Below, one piece after another: positions 8,181 through 16,200 of a stretch of 27,466 nt of DNA. Positions within the stretch are counted from its first letter, which is position 1; every line of letters begins with the position of its first letter. The notes beneath the pieces are model-generated. The model saw only the letters and a list, made by a program, of their open reading frames with translations, made no database searches and was not told the origin of the DNA. Both the position numbers and the translations under genes were made by a program. Origin of the DNA: an uncultured Sutterella sp. (GTDB lineage Bacteria; Pseudomonadota; Gammaproteobacteria; Burkholderiales; Burkholderiaceae_F); contig CAAECY010000013.1 in the NCBI GenBank assembly GCA_900754475.1, positions 1 to 27,466 of the forward strand, given 5' to 3'.

Positions 8181-8588
8181 TCAGGGGAGGCCGTCGGCGT
8201 TCTCGGACTTGCCGTCGGGCTCTGCGGGTGCGTCCGCCTCCTCGTCGAGCGCCTCGACGATCCCCCTCACCTTGAGTTCGTCCCCGCCCGTAGCGGTCAT
8301 TTGATACCCCCCGCACTTGGGGCAGGGGTCGCCGTAGCGGTGTAGGGGAACCGTTTCCGCACAGGTGTGGCACCAGGCGGCGCCCGGTACGGGTGTGAGG
8401 ACAAGTTCCGCGGTGTCTGCGGGACCGCCTTTGCGCACGCTCTCCCACGCAAAGAAAAGCGCCGCGGGGTCGACCGCGGCAAGTTCCCCTACCGCGGCTT
8501 CGACGCGTTTGACGCGTCGGACGTTGTTCGCGCGGGCCGTACGTTCGACGATGTCGATGATCCCTTCGGCGATGGAGAGTTCGTGCAT
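8181..8588 (-). CDS. hypA: Nickel metallochaperone HypA
   Basis: 135 residues. HypA binds Ni through the N-terminal MHE motif (His2) and zinc through two CxxC pairs, here Cys73/Cys76 and Cys89/Cys92. It passes Ni to the large subunit with HypB. The start at 8588 follows GAGGAAG. The C-terminus is extended beyond the family's usual ~115 residues by an acidic Asp/Glu/Pro-rich tail (113-135). Within the operon it is followed by hypB, its functional partner. The open frame extends upstream into the end of hupK, but only from MHELS onward is it HypA-like. Confidence 0.96.
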   Translation of the reverse strand: MHELSIAEGIIDIVERTARANNVRRVKRVEAAVGELAAVDPAALFFAWESVRKGGPADTAELVLTPVPGAAWCHTCAETVPLHRYGDPCPKCGGYQMTATGGDELKVRGIVEALDEEADAPAEPDGKSENADGLP

Positions 8589-8658
8589 GGCGTTGCTTCC
8601 TCGAATCCGGTTGCGTTGCGCGCGAAGCTCCCGGTTCGGTCGACCGCTCCGAGGGTCC

Positions 8659-9945
8659 TCACGCGTGACGGTGAAAGTCGAGCGGCACGCACGCGTCGAG
8701 CCCGAAGAGCACGAGACGCAGGAGCGCCTCGAATTCGTCGAAGTCGACGGGCTTCTCCTCGGTCGCGTCCGCATTGAGGTCGCGCGCAAGGAACGTGGCC
8801 GCCTGTTGGCCCGGACCGTCAGGCGAAAACTGCCACTCGGTGGGCGAAGTGATCCGAAGACGCACCGCCTCCCCCGCGTCGTTCACCGACACGGCGTGAG
8901 CGAGCAGCCCTCGGGCCGTCTCCGTCAAGCATAGGGCCTCGCCCGCACGAAAACCATAGGTCGAAAGAGGGGTTTCCCATCGGCCGTTTGGGGACATTCC
9001 CGAGGAGGTATCTCCGTTGTCCAGAGACTCCCGAAGCGCCTCGAGCATCGCGGCGGTATCCGTCAAGCGCGCGGCCAAAAGCGAGACGGCGCAAACGCCG
9101 CGAAGTGCCACAAGCCCTGTCACCAAGGGTTCCCCCAAGCGTCGCACGATCGCGCCCGTGAGCCTCGTTGCACCCTTCCAGACGGGCGCGAGGTCGAACC
9201 CCGGCTCGTGCATCATGCGGTAGAGCAACTCCTCGGCAAAGGCGGGTCCCGCATTGTGACCGGGCAACAGAGGCGCGCTCACGCGCCCGAAATTCGCGGG
9301 GCGCATGAAAAAGCCCTGCGCCAAGCGTGCGGCGGGAAGTTTGTCCTTCCACTGCGCGGCCCACGCTTCCATCGCGTCAATGCTCGTCGTGTCGGTGAGC
9401 CACGCTTCCGGGGTCATGCCGAAAAGCATCGTTTCGGCGGCCTCGCGGGCGTCCTCAAAGAGCGCCCGCACGGTGTCGGCCGCGGCCATCCGGCGCGGGG
9501 TGTCGATCGCTTCGGGCCGCAAAGGGTCCATCGCCGCCATATGCTGAAGAACGGTCGCGACCTCCGCGCGCAGCCGCCCGATCGTGCGAAGCATCGCCGC
9601 ATCGGGCCGCAGCCCCGAGAGCGCACCCGCATCCATGACGAGCACACGCAGGTTTTCAACGACCGCCTCCAAAAGCACGGCACGTTCGGGCAAAGCCCCG
9701 GTTCGCGCCCGACGTTCCGCGTCGCACAAACCCGCGGCGCGCGCTCGGGCGGCGTCAAAGGACGCAAGATGCGCGCAGGGGCAAAGGCCGTAAAGGAGCG
9801 GAATCAGGCGCCTTGCTTTCGCGCGCTTTTCCGGGGACGCGAGCATGCGGGCGATGCCGTTCGTGCGGGCGTTCAGAACCACGACGCCCGCGCGGCCGCC
9901 TGTTTTGGGGCTCAGGTCGATGTGAACGGTACCGCTCTCAATCAT
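8659..9945 (-). CDS. hupK: HupK-like degenerate hydrogenase large-subunit homologue (maturation factor)
   Basis: 428 residues. Resemblance to the [NiFe]-hydrogenase large subunit is seen at both ends. Near the N-terminus LCPCAHLAS (54-62; Cys55, Cys57, His59) stands where catalytic subunits have the first Ni-binding CxxC. The C-terminus DACVPLDFHRHA (417-428) replaces the DPCxxCxxH motif and keeps only one cysteine. Such non-catalytic paralogues are known as HupK and are thought to act as a scaffold in cofactor insertion. The ATG at 9945 overlaps the end of hybE by 8 nt; a GTG at 9978 is possible but less likely. Its position between hybE/hupJ and hypA matches rhizobial hup loci. The function is inferred from family and place. 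Confidence 0.8.
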   Translation of the reverse strand: MIESGTVHIDLSPKTGGRAGVVVLNARTNGIARMLASPEKRAKARRLIPLLYGLCPCAHLASFDAARARAAGLCDAERRARTGALPERAVLLEAVVENLRVLVMDAGALSGLRPDAAMLRTIGRLRAEVATVLQHMAAMDPLRPEAIDTPRRMAAADTVRALFEDAREAAETMLFGMTPEAWLTDTTSIDAMEAWAAQWKDKLPAARLAQGFFMRPANFGRVSAPLLPGHNAGPAFAEELLYRMMHEPGFDLAPVWKGATRLTGAIVRRLGEPLVTGLVALRGVCAVSLLAARLTDTAAMLEALRESLDNGDTSSGMSPNGRWETPLSTYGFRAGEALCLTETARGLLAHAVSVNDAGEAVRLRITSPTEWQFSPDGPGQQAATFLARDLNADATEEKPVDFDEFEALLRLVLFGLDACVPLDFHRHA

Positions 9946-10672
9946 CGGAATGCGCTCCGGAGGTTCTTTCGACGGCACCCGTCGAGGGATCGGCGGGCTG
10001 CGCTTTCTTCATGCCGAAGGGGGCGAAGAGCTTGCGGCGCGAAACGGACGCCTTCCCCGCGCGCTCGATCCGGTCGAAGAAGGGTTCGCGCTCTTCGGGC
10101 GGCTCGGGCTCGAGCGCTTTGGGCGTCAAGACGGGCGTCTCCTCGATATTCTTCGGAGGCACGATGCGAATCGGGATCACGCGGCGGAGCTTCCCGTCCG
10201 CGTTCGGAGCGATCAGGGGGACGGCATCCTCGTCGTCTTCGGGAATGCGGTCGGCGGTAAGCATCATGTCGAGCGCCATCTGCGCGATCATGTCCGCGGT
10301 TTCCCCGTCGCCGACGTCGTTGACGGGGCTCTTCAGGCTCAGCATCCCGTAGGCACCGAGCTCGTCGTCCTCCACGGTCGTAAAGGTGAAGTCCCCCGCG
10401 GGGAGTTCCACGACAAAAGTCGACCCCGCGCGGCGGGTCTCGGGCCAGGTTTCGCGGCACCCGCAGGCAAAGACGCAGAAAATCGCCCAGGGAGTCGTCA
10501 TCGCGCCGATCCAGTCGTTCCCCCACCGGCGAAAGCCGTGCGCGCGCACGGCAATCTTCGGGTTGAGAACGGGGAGCCCCTTCATGCGGGTTTCGGCCGC
10601 ATGACGAAACCCCGCTTCGAAAAAGGACGAGGGGTTGAGGCTGTGAACGCGAAGGCGACGGACGTCGGACAT
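9938..10672 (-). CDS. hybE: [NiFe]-hydrogenase assembly chaperone HybE/HupJ
   Basis: 244 residues. The segment from about 35 to 140 (NPKIAVRAHGFRRW..., WIGAMTTPWAIFCVF, LPAGDFTF, SLKSPVNDV) matches the HybE/HupJ family. Members help assemble or proofread the hydrogenase large subunit before export. Three cysteines cluster at 66, 70 and 72. E. coli HybE is ~160 residues; this protein has an ~80-residue Pro/Glu-rich and then basic C-terminal extension, which I cannot assign. No rubredoxin (HupI) domain is fused. The start at 10672 has a GAGGGGAG ribosome site. The stop overlaps the start of hupK. It is the first gene of the minus-strand operon; a candidate -10 (TATACT, 10782-10787) lies ~110 bp upstream without a clear -35. 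Confidence 0.9.
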   Translation of the reverse strand: MSDVRRLRVHSLNPSSFFEAGFRHAAETRMKGLPVLNPKIAVRAHGFRRWGNDWIGAMTTPWAIFCVFACGCRETWPETRRAGSTFVVELPAGDFTFTTVEDDELGAYGMLSLKSPVNDVGDGETADMIAQMALDMMLTADRIPEDDEDAVPLIAPNADGKLRRVIPIRIVPPKNIEETPVLTPKALEPEPPEEREPFFDRIERAGKASVSRRKLFAPFGMKKAQPADPSTGAVERTSGAHSDD

Positions 10673-10848
10673 GAATACTCCCCTCAAGGCGGGCGGCGGT
10701 AAGGCCAATGGAAGGCGTGCGAAGAAGCCGAGGCCCCTCCGAAGTGCTACGGGAAAAACCCGCATGGCGCATGTTTCTCCGAGTATAGAAAGCGAAGGCC
10801 TCCTCGGGTATCGGTCGATGGTTGAGTCCGACTACGCCGAAGGACGGA

Positions 10849-10931
10849 GACGGAAGAGAACTCGAGCGCTCCCCGCGAAAGCGAAGCGAGCGCTCGCTCT
10901 CGACATCGTCCCCGACCGCTCGGGCGTTTTT
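10849..10931 (+). ncRNA. Possible structured RNA ending in a terminator-like hairpin
   Basis: In the divergent gap between hybE and ogt, arms CGAGCGCT (10863-10870) and AGCGCTCG (10889-10896) form a stem. It can be extended by GAGA/TCTC and GACG/CGTC on either side (10849-10910). A second hairpin CCCGA (10911-10915) / TCGGG (10920-10924) follows, then five T. No open frame with a ribosome site uses this segment and no clear promoter was found. It may be a small RNA, a leader, or incidental GC-rich pairing. Confidence 0.25.
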
Positions 10932-11105
10932 GAGGCATGATGTACGTCAACGACCTCAACGAGCGCGGGGAAGGCGTGAGAGAGAAAGCGCTCGCGCATT
11001 TCCCGCCGGGCGGGCCTTCGGGCCCATGTGACGCATTTCTTTTTTCAATCGAGACGGAACCCGGGGAGCGCTTTCGAAGCGCTTCGGGTTTCCTGAGGTA
11101 TTTCC
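10932..11105 (+). other. ogt upstream region with hairpin next to the ribosome site
   Basis: With 10673-10848 this completes a 433-bp gene-free divergent gap. Just before ogt, AGCGCTT (11067-11073) pairs with AAGCGCT (11077-11083), and outer AACCCG/CGGGTT arms can extend the stem. It ends a few bases ahead of the GAGG ribosome site and could modulate ogt translation. An AT-rich TTTCTTTTTTC run sits at 11037-11047. No clear -35/-10 pair was recognised. Confidence 0.25.
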
Positions 11106-11609
11106 ATGACGGACATTCGCTACGCGTATTTCACCCATCGCACCGGTCCCCGCGGCACCTGGGAAGCGGCCGTACGTCGCACGGGCGACGACGAAGCGCT
11201 CGTCGGCCTCGGGCTTTTGCCCCCGGGGGTCGACCCCATGAACGAGGACATGCCCTCGCCCTTGACGGAAAAGCTCTTCAAGGAGCTCGCCGAATACCTC
11301 GACGGAGAGCGCACCGAATTCGACATTCCGCTCGCGCCCGAAGGGACGGAATTTCGCCGTGCCGTCTGGGACGTGCTTCGTCGCATTCCCTACGGCGAAA
11401 CGCGCTCCTACAAAGAGGTGGCGCTGGCGATCGGCGACCCGAACGCGGCGCGCGCGGTGGGCGGCGCCTGCAATCGGAATCCGATTCTCGTTCTCATTCC
11501 CTGCCACCGCGTGATCGGTTCGGCGGGCGATCCTACGGGCTTTGCGCTCGGGCTCGACGTCAAGACGTCGCTTCTGGAACTTGAAGCCGCGCACCGGCCC
11601 GAGCCCTGA
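11106..11609 (+). CDS. ogt: Methylated-DNA--protein-cysteine methyltransferase
   Basis: 167 residues. It directly repairs O6-alkylguanine by accepting the alkyl group on a cysteine, once per molecule. The active-site motif IPCHRVIG is present with Cys133. The preceding helix-turn-helix segment RAVGGACNRNP (116-126) includes the arginine finger and recognition helix. The C-terminal segment TGFALGLDVKTSLLELE follows the family pattern G(Y/F)xxGLxxKxxLLxxE. The N-terminal ~75 residues are the poorly conserved RNase H-like part. The length suits a single-domain Ogt rather than an Ada fusion. The start has GAGG at 8 nt. It stands alone, divergent from the hydrogenase operon. Confidence 0.95.
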   Translation: MTDIRYAYFTHRTGPRGTWEAAVRRTGDDEALVGLGLLPPGVDPMNEDMPSPLTEKLFKELAEYLDGERTEFDIPLAPEGTEFRRAVWDVLRRIPYGETRSYKEVALAIGDPNAARAVGGACNRNPILVLIPCHRVIGSAGDPTGFALGLDVKTSLLELEAAHRPEP

Positions 11610-11720
11610 GCGCAAAAGCGAGCGGCTCTTCAACCTCTGACAAACACCGATCCCGCGGCCTCCGTCCGAGCGGTAAGCTTCGGAAATCGCGCTTTGCGCA
11701 CCATTTTGGGGACTATTGCC

Positions 11721-12974
11721 ATGACCACTTCCGCCCGTCCGCCCGTTCTCGAGCGCTTCCTTCGTTATGCGGTTCTCGACACCGAGTCGGACCGCGAGAG
11801 CACCACGGCGCCCTCTTCCGAAAAGCAGCTGCGTTTGGCCGAGCTCCTCGTTGAAGAGCTCCTCGCGCTCGGCGTCCAAGACGCCCGCATCGGAAAGGGC
11901 GGCGTCGTCTACGGGAGTCTTCCCGCCACGGCGGGCTGCGAAGCCGCACCCGCGATCGGCTTCATCGCGCATATGGATACGTCGCCCGACGCCCCGGGCG
12001 CGAACGTCTCCCCGCAAATCGTGCGCTACGAAGGGGGCGACGTCCTTTTGAACGAAGCAGAGGGTATTGTCTTTGAAGCTGCGCGCTTCCCCGAAATCCG
12101 CAAGTACGCGGGCGAGGACGTGGTCTTTACGGACGGGACGACCCTTCTCGGCGCGGACGACAAGGCGGGAATCGCCGCGATCGTCGAAATGGTCGCGCGA
12201 CTTCAGGCCGACCCCTCGATTCCGCACGCGAAGATTTGCGTGGGCTTCACGCCCGACGAAGAAGTCGCCCGCGGGACGGAGAATTTCGATATTGCCGCGT
12301 TCGGCGCCCGCTACGCCTACACCTTCGACGGGGGCGAGGTCGGGGGGCTCGAATACGAAAACTTCAACGGCGGCACCGCGTGGGTGACGTCGACGGGCGT
12401 GGGCGTTCATCCGGGAAGCGCCAAGGGAAAGATGGTGAATTCCCTGCGGTTCCTTGCGAAGTACATCGATCGGTTGCCCGCTGAGATGAGCCCCGAATGC
12501 ACGAGCGGGCACGAAGGCTTCGTGCACCCGAATCACGTCGAAGGGTCGGTCGTTTCGAGCACCGTACGCATTCTCATTCGCGACCACGACCGGGCGCTTT
12601 ACGAAGCGAAGAAGGCGCTTCTCGTTCGGATTGCCGAGGAATTGAACGCCGAATACCCGCAGGCGAAGCTCGACGTTCGGATCAAGGACTCGTACGAAAA
12701 CATGCTCGCCTACATCGAGCGCACCCCGAAGGTGCTCGACGTCGTTCGCGAAGCCTACCGCCGTGCGGGGCTCGAACCCGTCGAAGAACCGATTCGCGGC
12801 GGCACGGACGGGGCGCGCTTGTCGGCTCACGGGCTTCCGACCCCGAACGTCTTTACGGGCGGGCTCAATTTCCACGGGGTCTACGAGTGCCTCCCCGTCA
12901 AGTCCCTCGAAAAGGCCTGCGACGTCGCGCTCGAACTCGCGCGACTCTCGGCCGAGGTGACGTCGCTCGAGTAA
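11721..12974 (+). CDS. pepT: Peptidase T (tripeptide aminopeptidase)
   Basis: 417 residues, close to the family's ~408. A cytosolic dizinc M20 peptidase that removes N-terminal residues from tripeptides. Metal and catalytic motifs are in place: IAHMDTSPD (82-90; His84, Asp86), GADDKAG (144-150; Asp146), TPDEEVARG (177-185; Glu180/Glu181), and HPGSAKGKMVNS of the dimerisation domain. The start ATG at 11721 begins the conserved N-terminus; a TTG at 11694 would add nine residues without support. The ribosome site is weak (GGGGA, ~10 nt). It lies 111 bp after ogt in the same direction, with its terminator at 13073. Confidence 0.95.
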   Translation: MTTSARPPVLERFLRYAVLDTESDRESTTAPSSEKQLRLAELLVEELLALGVQDARIGKGGVVYGSLPATAGCEAAPAIGFIAHMDTSPDAPGANVSPQIVRYEGGDVLLNEAEGIVFEAARFPEIRKYAGEDVVFTDGTTLLGADDKAGIAAIVEMVARLQADPSIPHAKICVGFTPDEEVARGTENFDIAAFGARYAYTFDGGEVGGLEYENFNGGTAWVTSTGVGVHPGSAKGKMVNSLRFLAKYIDRLPAEMSPECTSGHEGFVHPNHVEGSVVSSTVRILIRDHDRALYEAKKALLVRIAEELNAEYPQAKLDVRIKDSYENMLAYIERTPKVLDVVREAYRRAGLEPVEEPIRGGTDGARLSAHGLPTPNVFTGGLNFHGVYECLPVKSLEKACDVALELARLSAEVTSLE

Positions 12975-13072
12975 GCACTTCCCGAACGGGACACCCGAGA
13001 AGACCGCGATCCGAGCGTGTACTAGTACGAACACGAACGGGCGCAAACGCGGCATTGAGAGAGGAACACTGG

Positions 13073-13109
13073 CCCCGAACGCGGCGGATGCGGCGTTCGG
13101 GGATTTTTT
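13073..13109 (+). terminator. Rho-independent terminator after pepT
   Basis: CCCCGAACGC (13073-13082) pairs with GCGTTCGGGG (13093-13102), a 10-bp stem, followed by ATTTTTT. It lies 99 bp beyond the pepT stop. The intervening DNA holds a 10-bp palindrome GTACTAGTAC (13019-13028) but no gene. Confidence 0.9.
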
Positions 13110-13185
13110 CGGCCTACGGGAGCGCCCGACAGTCCCCGGTCGACCTCAACCGGCAGCAGGCCGCCCCCGTTGAATCCGTGCCCGT

Positions 13186-13232
13186 TAGAATCCAAGAAGT
13201 TTTTCCCGTTTCTTTCCGAAACGAGCGGGAAA
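13186..13232 (+). promoter_or_regulatory. Leader hairpin before the helicase gene
   Basis: TTTCCC and GTTTC (13202-13212) pair with GAAAC and GGGAAA (13218-13232) around a two-base bulge and a 5-nt loop. A TAGAAT hexamer (13186-13191) just upstream could be a -10 box but lacks a matching -35. The hairpin would lie in the leader of the helicase mRNA, whose start codon lacks a clear ribosome site. Confidence 0.3.
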
Positions 13233-13272
13233 TCCCGCCCGAACCACAACCCCCAACGACGGACCGAAATAC

Positions 13273-16200
13273 ATGCAAGCCAGTCCCGAACAATGCGACG
13301 CCGTAGAGAGCCTCTTCACCTTTGTGGAAGAAGTGGCCGGAATCCGCCAGGCCAAGATCAAGAACCTTTCGAAGTGCGACTGGAAACTCGACATGCGCGA
13401 CGTCGACCCGTCGCTTCCGGGCGTGCTCGAGGTTTTCCGTGAAGGCTCGGACGATCCGACGCTCCTTTGCCGAATCGAGCTTCTGGACCTCCCCGCCGCT
13501 CCTCTCGCGCCCGCCGAATTGATCGAGCACCTCGAAGGCGGTCGCACGGCCGCGGCCTCGACGGCGGCGCTTGTCTGGAAGGGGGACTTCGGCACTCGCA
13601 CGCTTGAAGGCGCCCGCAACGCGCAGCTCGCGATCCCCGGGGTTGAACGTGAAATCGCCGAAACGGAGAAGCGCCTTGCCGAACCCGCGGGCGTACGCGA
13701 CGGTGAAGGTGACGTCGAGGGTGCCGCGACGGGTGCGACTGATTCGACTGATGCGGCTGAATTGACCGCCCTCCTCGACGCCCTTCGCCGGAAGCTTGAG
13801 GCGCTGCGCGCGGACGCCGCGCTCCTGCCGCTCCTTGAAGCGCGCGACGCGTGGCTCGCGAAACGCGCCGAGTGGCTTAAAGAGCGTCTGCCGCGCGAAC
13901 GGAACAAAGCGCTCTTCGAGCGGTTCTTGACGGCGCGCGAAAAGCTCGAAGCCTCGAACCTCCGTTCGGAACTCCTTGTCGGGAATTTCGTCTTCACGTC
14001 GTCCCCGGGTCTCACGGAGACGGGCGAAATCGCGGACTATCCCCTCGTTGCGCAGCCGATCGAAATCACGATCGGTTCGAGCAAGCGGAATCTCCCGCTT
14101 CTTGAAGTGCGCGTCGACGAAAGCGCGAGCCCGCGCTTTCTCGGTGAGGTCGTGCAGGTCTTTGCCGAAGAGCGGATCGACCTCGCGGTCCTGAACGAAC
14201 TCAAGGAATACGTCGCCTCCGCCTCCCCCGAAGTGCTCGGGGACGAGGCGCTCACGTCCGAAATCCGCAATGCGGCCGTGCGGCTTTCGACCGCCTGCCG
14301 CTGGATCGATCCGAACGATGCCGAATCTCGCGTGACCGATGCCGAGCTCGAAGCCTCGGGCGTCAAGTTCCGCATCGCCCCGCGGCCCGTCCTTTTCTTG
14401 CAGGACCGCCCCACGGGCATCAAGGAAGCGGTCGAGGCGATTCGCGCGCGGATCGACGATTCGAGCGACATCCCGCAGCACCTCGTTGAAATCGTGTCGC
14501 CCGATGCGTTCCCGACCTATGCGCCCGAGGATGACAGGAAGCCCACGCTCGAAGAGAAGCTTGCCGCCACCGCGGGCGAAGACGAGACGATTCTCCTGAC
14601 GAAGCCCGCCAACACCGAGCAGCTCGCCATTGCGCGCTCCATTATGCGCAACGACGTCGTGCTCGTGCAGGGCCCTCCCGGGACGGGGAAGACGCACACG
14701 ATCGCGAACCTTCTCGGGCACTTCCTCGCGCAGGGGAAACGCGTGCTCGTCACGAGCCAAACGACGAAGGCCCTGGCCGTACTGAAGGAAAAGCTCCCCG
14801 AAGAGATTCAGCCCCTGTGCGTCTCCGTCATTCAGGATAAGAAAGACCTCGAGCGCACGGCGGTCGCCTTGCAGCGCACGATCAGCGCGACGACGCTTAC
14901 CGAACTCTCCGAATCGATCGAAGGGCTTGAAGCGGACCGCCGCACGTTGACGGCCGACCTTCACGCCGCGCGCTCGCGCCTCTACGCCCTTCGCCTCAAC
15001 GAAACGAAGGGGCCGGTCTACCAAGGGGTCGAAATTCCGATTCGGGATTTGGCCGAAGACCTGCGTCGCAACGAAGCGCTTGCGGGCCTCATTCCGGGCG
15101 AACCCGAAGCGGGGCCGATGCCTCTGACGGCTGAGGAGTTGCGCGACCTCTACGCGACGAACGGCCGGTGGGAAGCCGAAACGCAGCGCGAACTCTCGCT
15201 CGAACTCCCCGATTCGGCCGAACTCCCCACGGGCGAAAAGATGCGCGAGATGTCGGACGAATACGCGCGACTCCGGGACGCGGCGTCTCCCGAAAAGACC
15301 GGGATCGCCCGCGTTTCGGGTCGCAGCAACGCCGGCGGCACGAGTTTCCTCGAGTACGCGACCGCCTCCGGCGCGCGCCTTCTCGTGAAGCGCGACCGCA
15401 CCGCGATGCTTGACGAGGATCCGGGGTTCGAGCTCATCGAAAAGTGCGATTCGGACCCGATCCTGCGCGCGGCGCTTCTTGCGGCTCTGGATCCGAGCCC
15501 GGATGCGGGCGGTGCGGACCTTTTCGCGACGCTCGGGCAAAAGCTCTCGACCCTCGACGACGCCGAGCGCGAGATGATCCGTCGGCGGATGTCGACGGGG
15601 CTTGCCGTCGAATTCCCGAAGGATTCTTTGACGGAAGGGGGCTCTGCGGCCCGCAAAGAAGCGGCCGAGTGGTTCGCGCAAAACGCCCCAGAGGGGCGCC
15701 TCGGGTGGTTCTCCCGCGTCTTCGGGAAGGGCAAGAAGATGCTCGCGGCGCTCGCCTCCGTCACCGTGAATGGCAAATCGCCGAACACGCGCGAGATGTT
15801 CGAAGCGATCGCCGCCGAATGCGTCTACCGCGAGAAGGAGCGCGAAACGGCGGACCGTTGGAACGCCGTCGCCCGTACGGCGGGCGCGCCCGACTTTGCG
15901 TCGTTTGCGTCGTGCGGTGAGAAGGGATCGAGCGCCGCAACGGAGCTCGCGCGCACCTACGGCGACGTTCTCCCGAAGGCCGCGGGGAGCCGCGCGACCG
16001 TCGTGCGTCTTCTCGAAGACCTCCGCGACGCGGAAGTTTCGGCTTACGACGCGGACGGGAAGGCAATCGACTTGCCGCTCGACGCTATGAATGCCGAAGG
16101 GAAGCTCGATGAGAAGAAAGCCTTCGAAGATCCCGAAGGGCTTCTTGCCGCTCTGTCGACGCTTGTTCGCGACCTTCTGCGTCCCGTTCACGCGTACCGC

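Noticed and set aside
13019..13028. Palindrome GTACTAGTAC after pepT
   Set aside because: A single 10-bp palindrome with no promoter or gene next to it; too little to support an operator or attachment site.
10956..13055. Long minus-strand open frame opposite ogt and pepT
   Set aside because: It spans two unrelated genes and the gap between them and shows no family motif.
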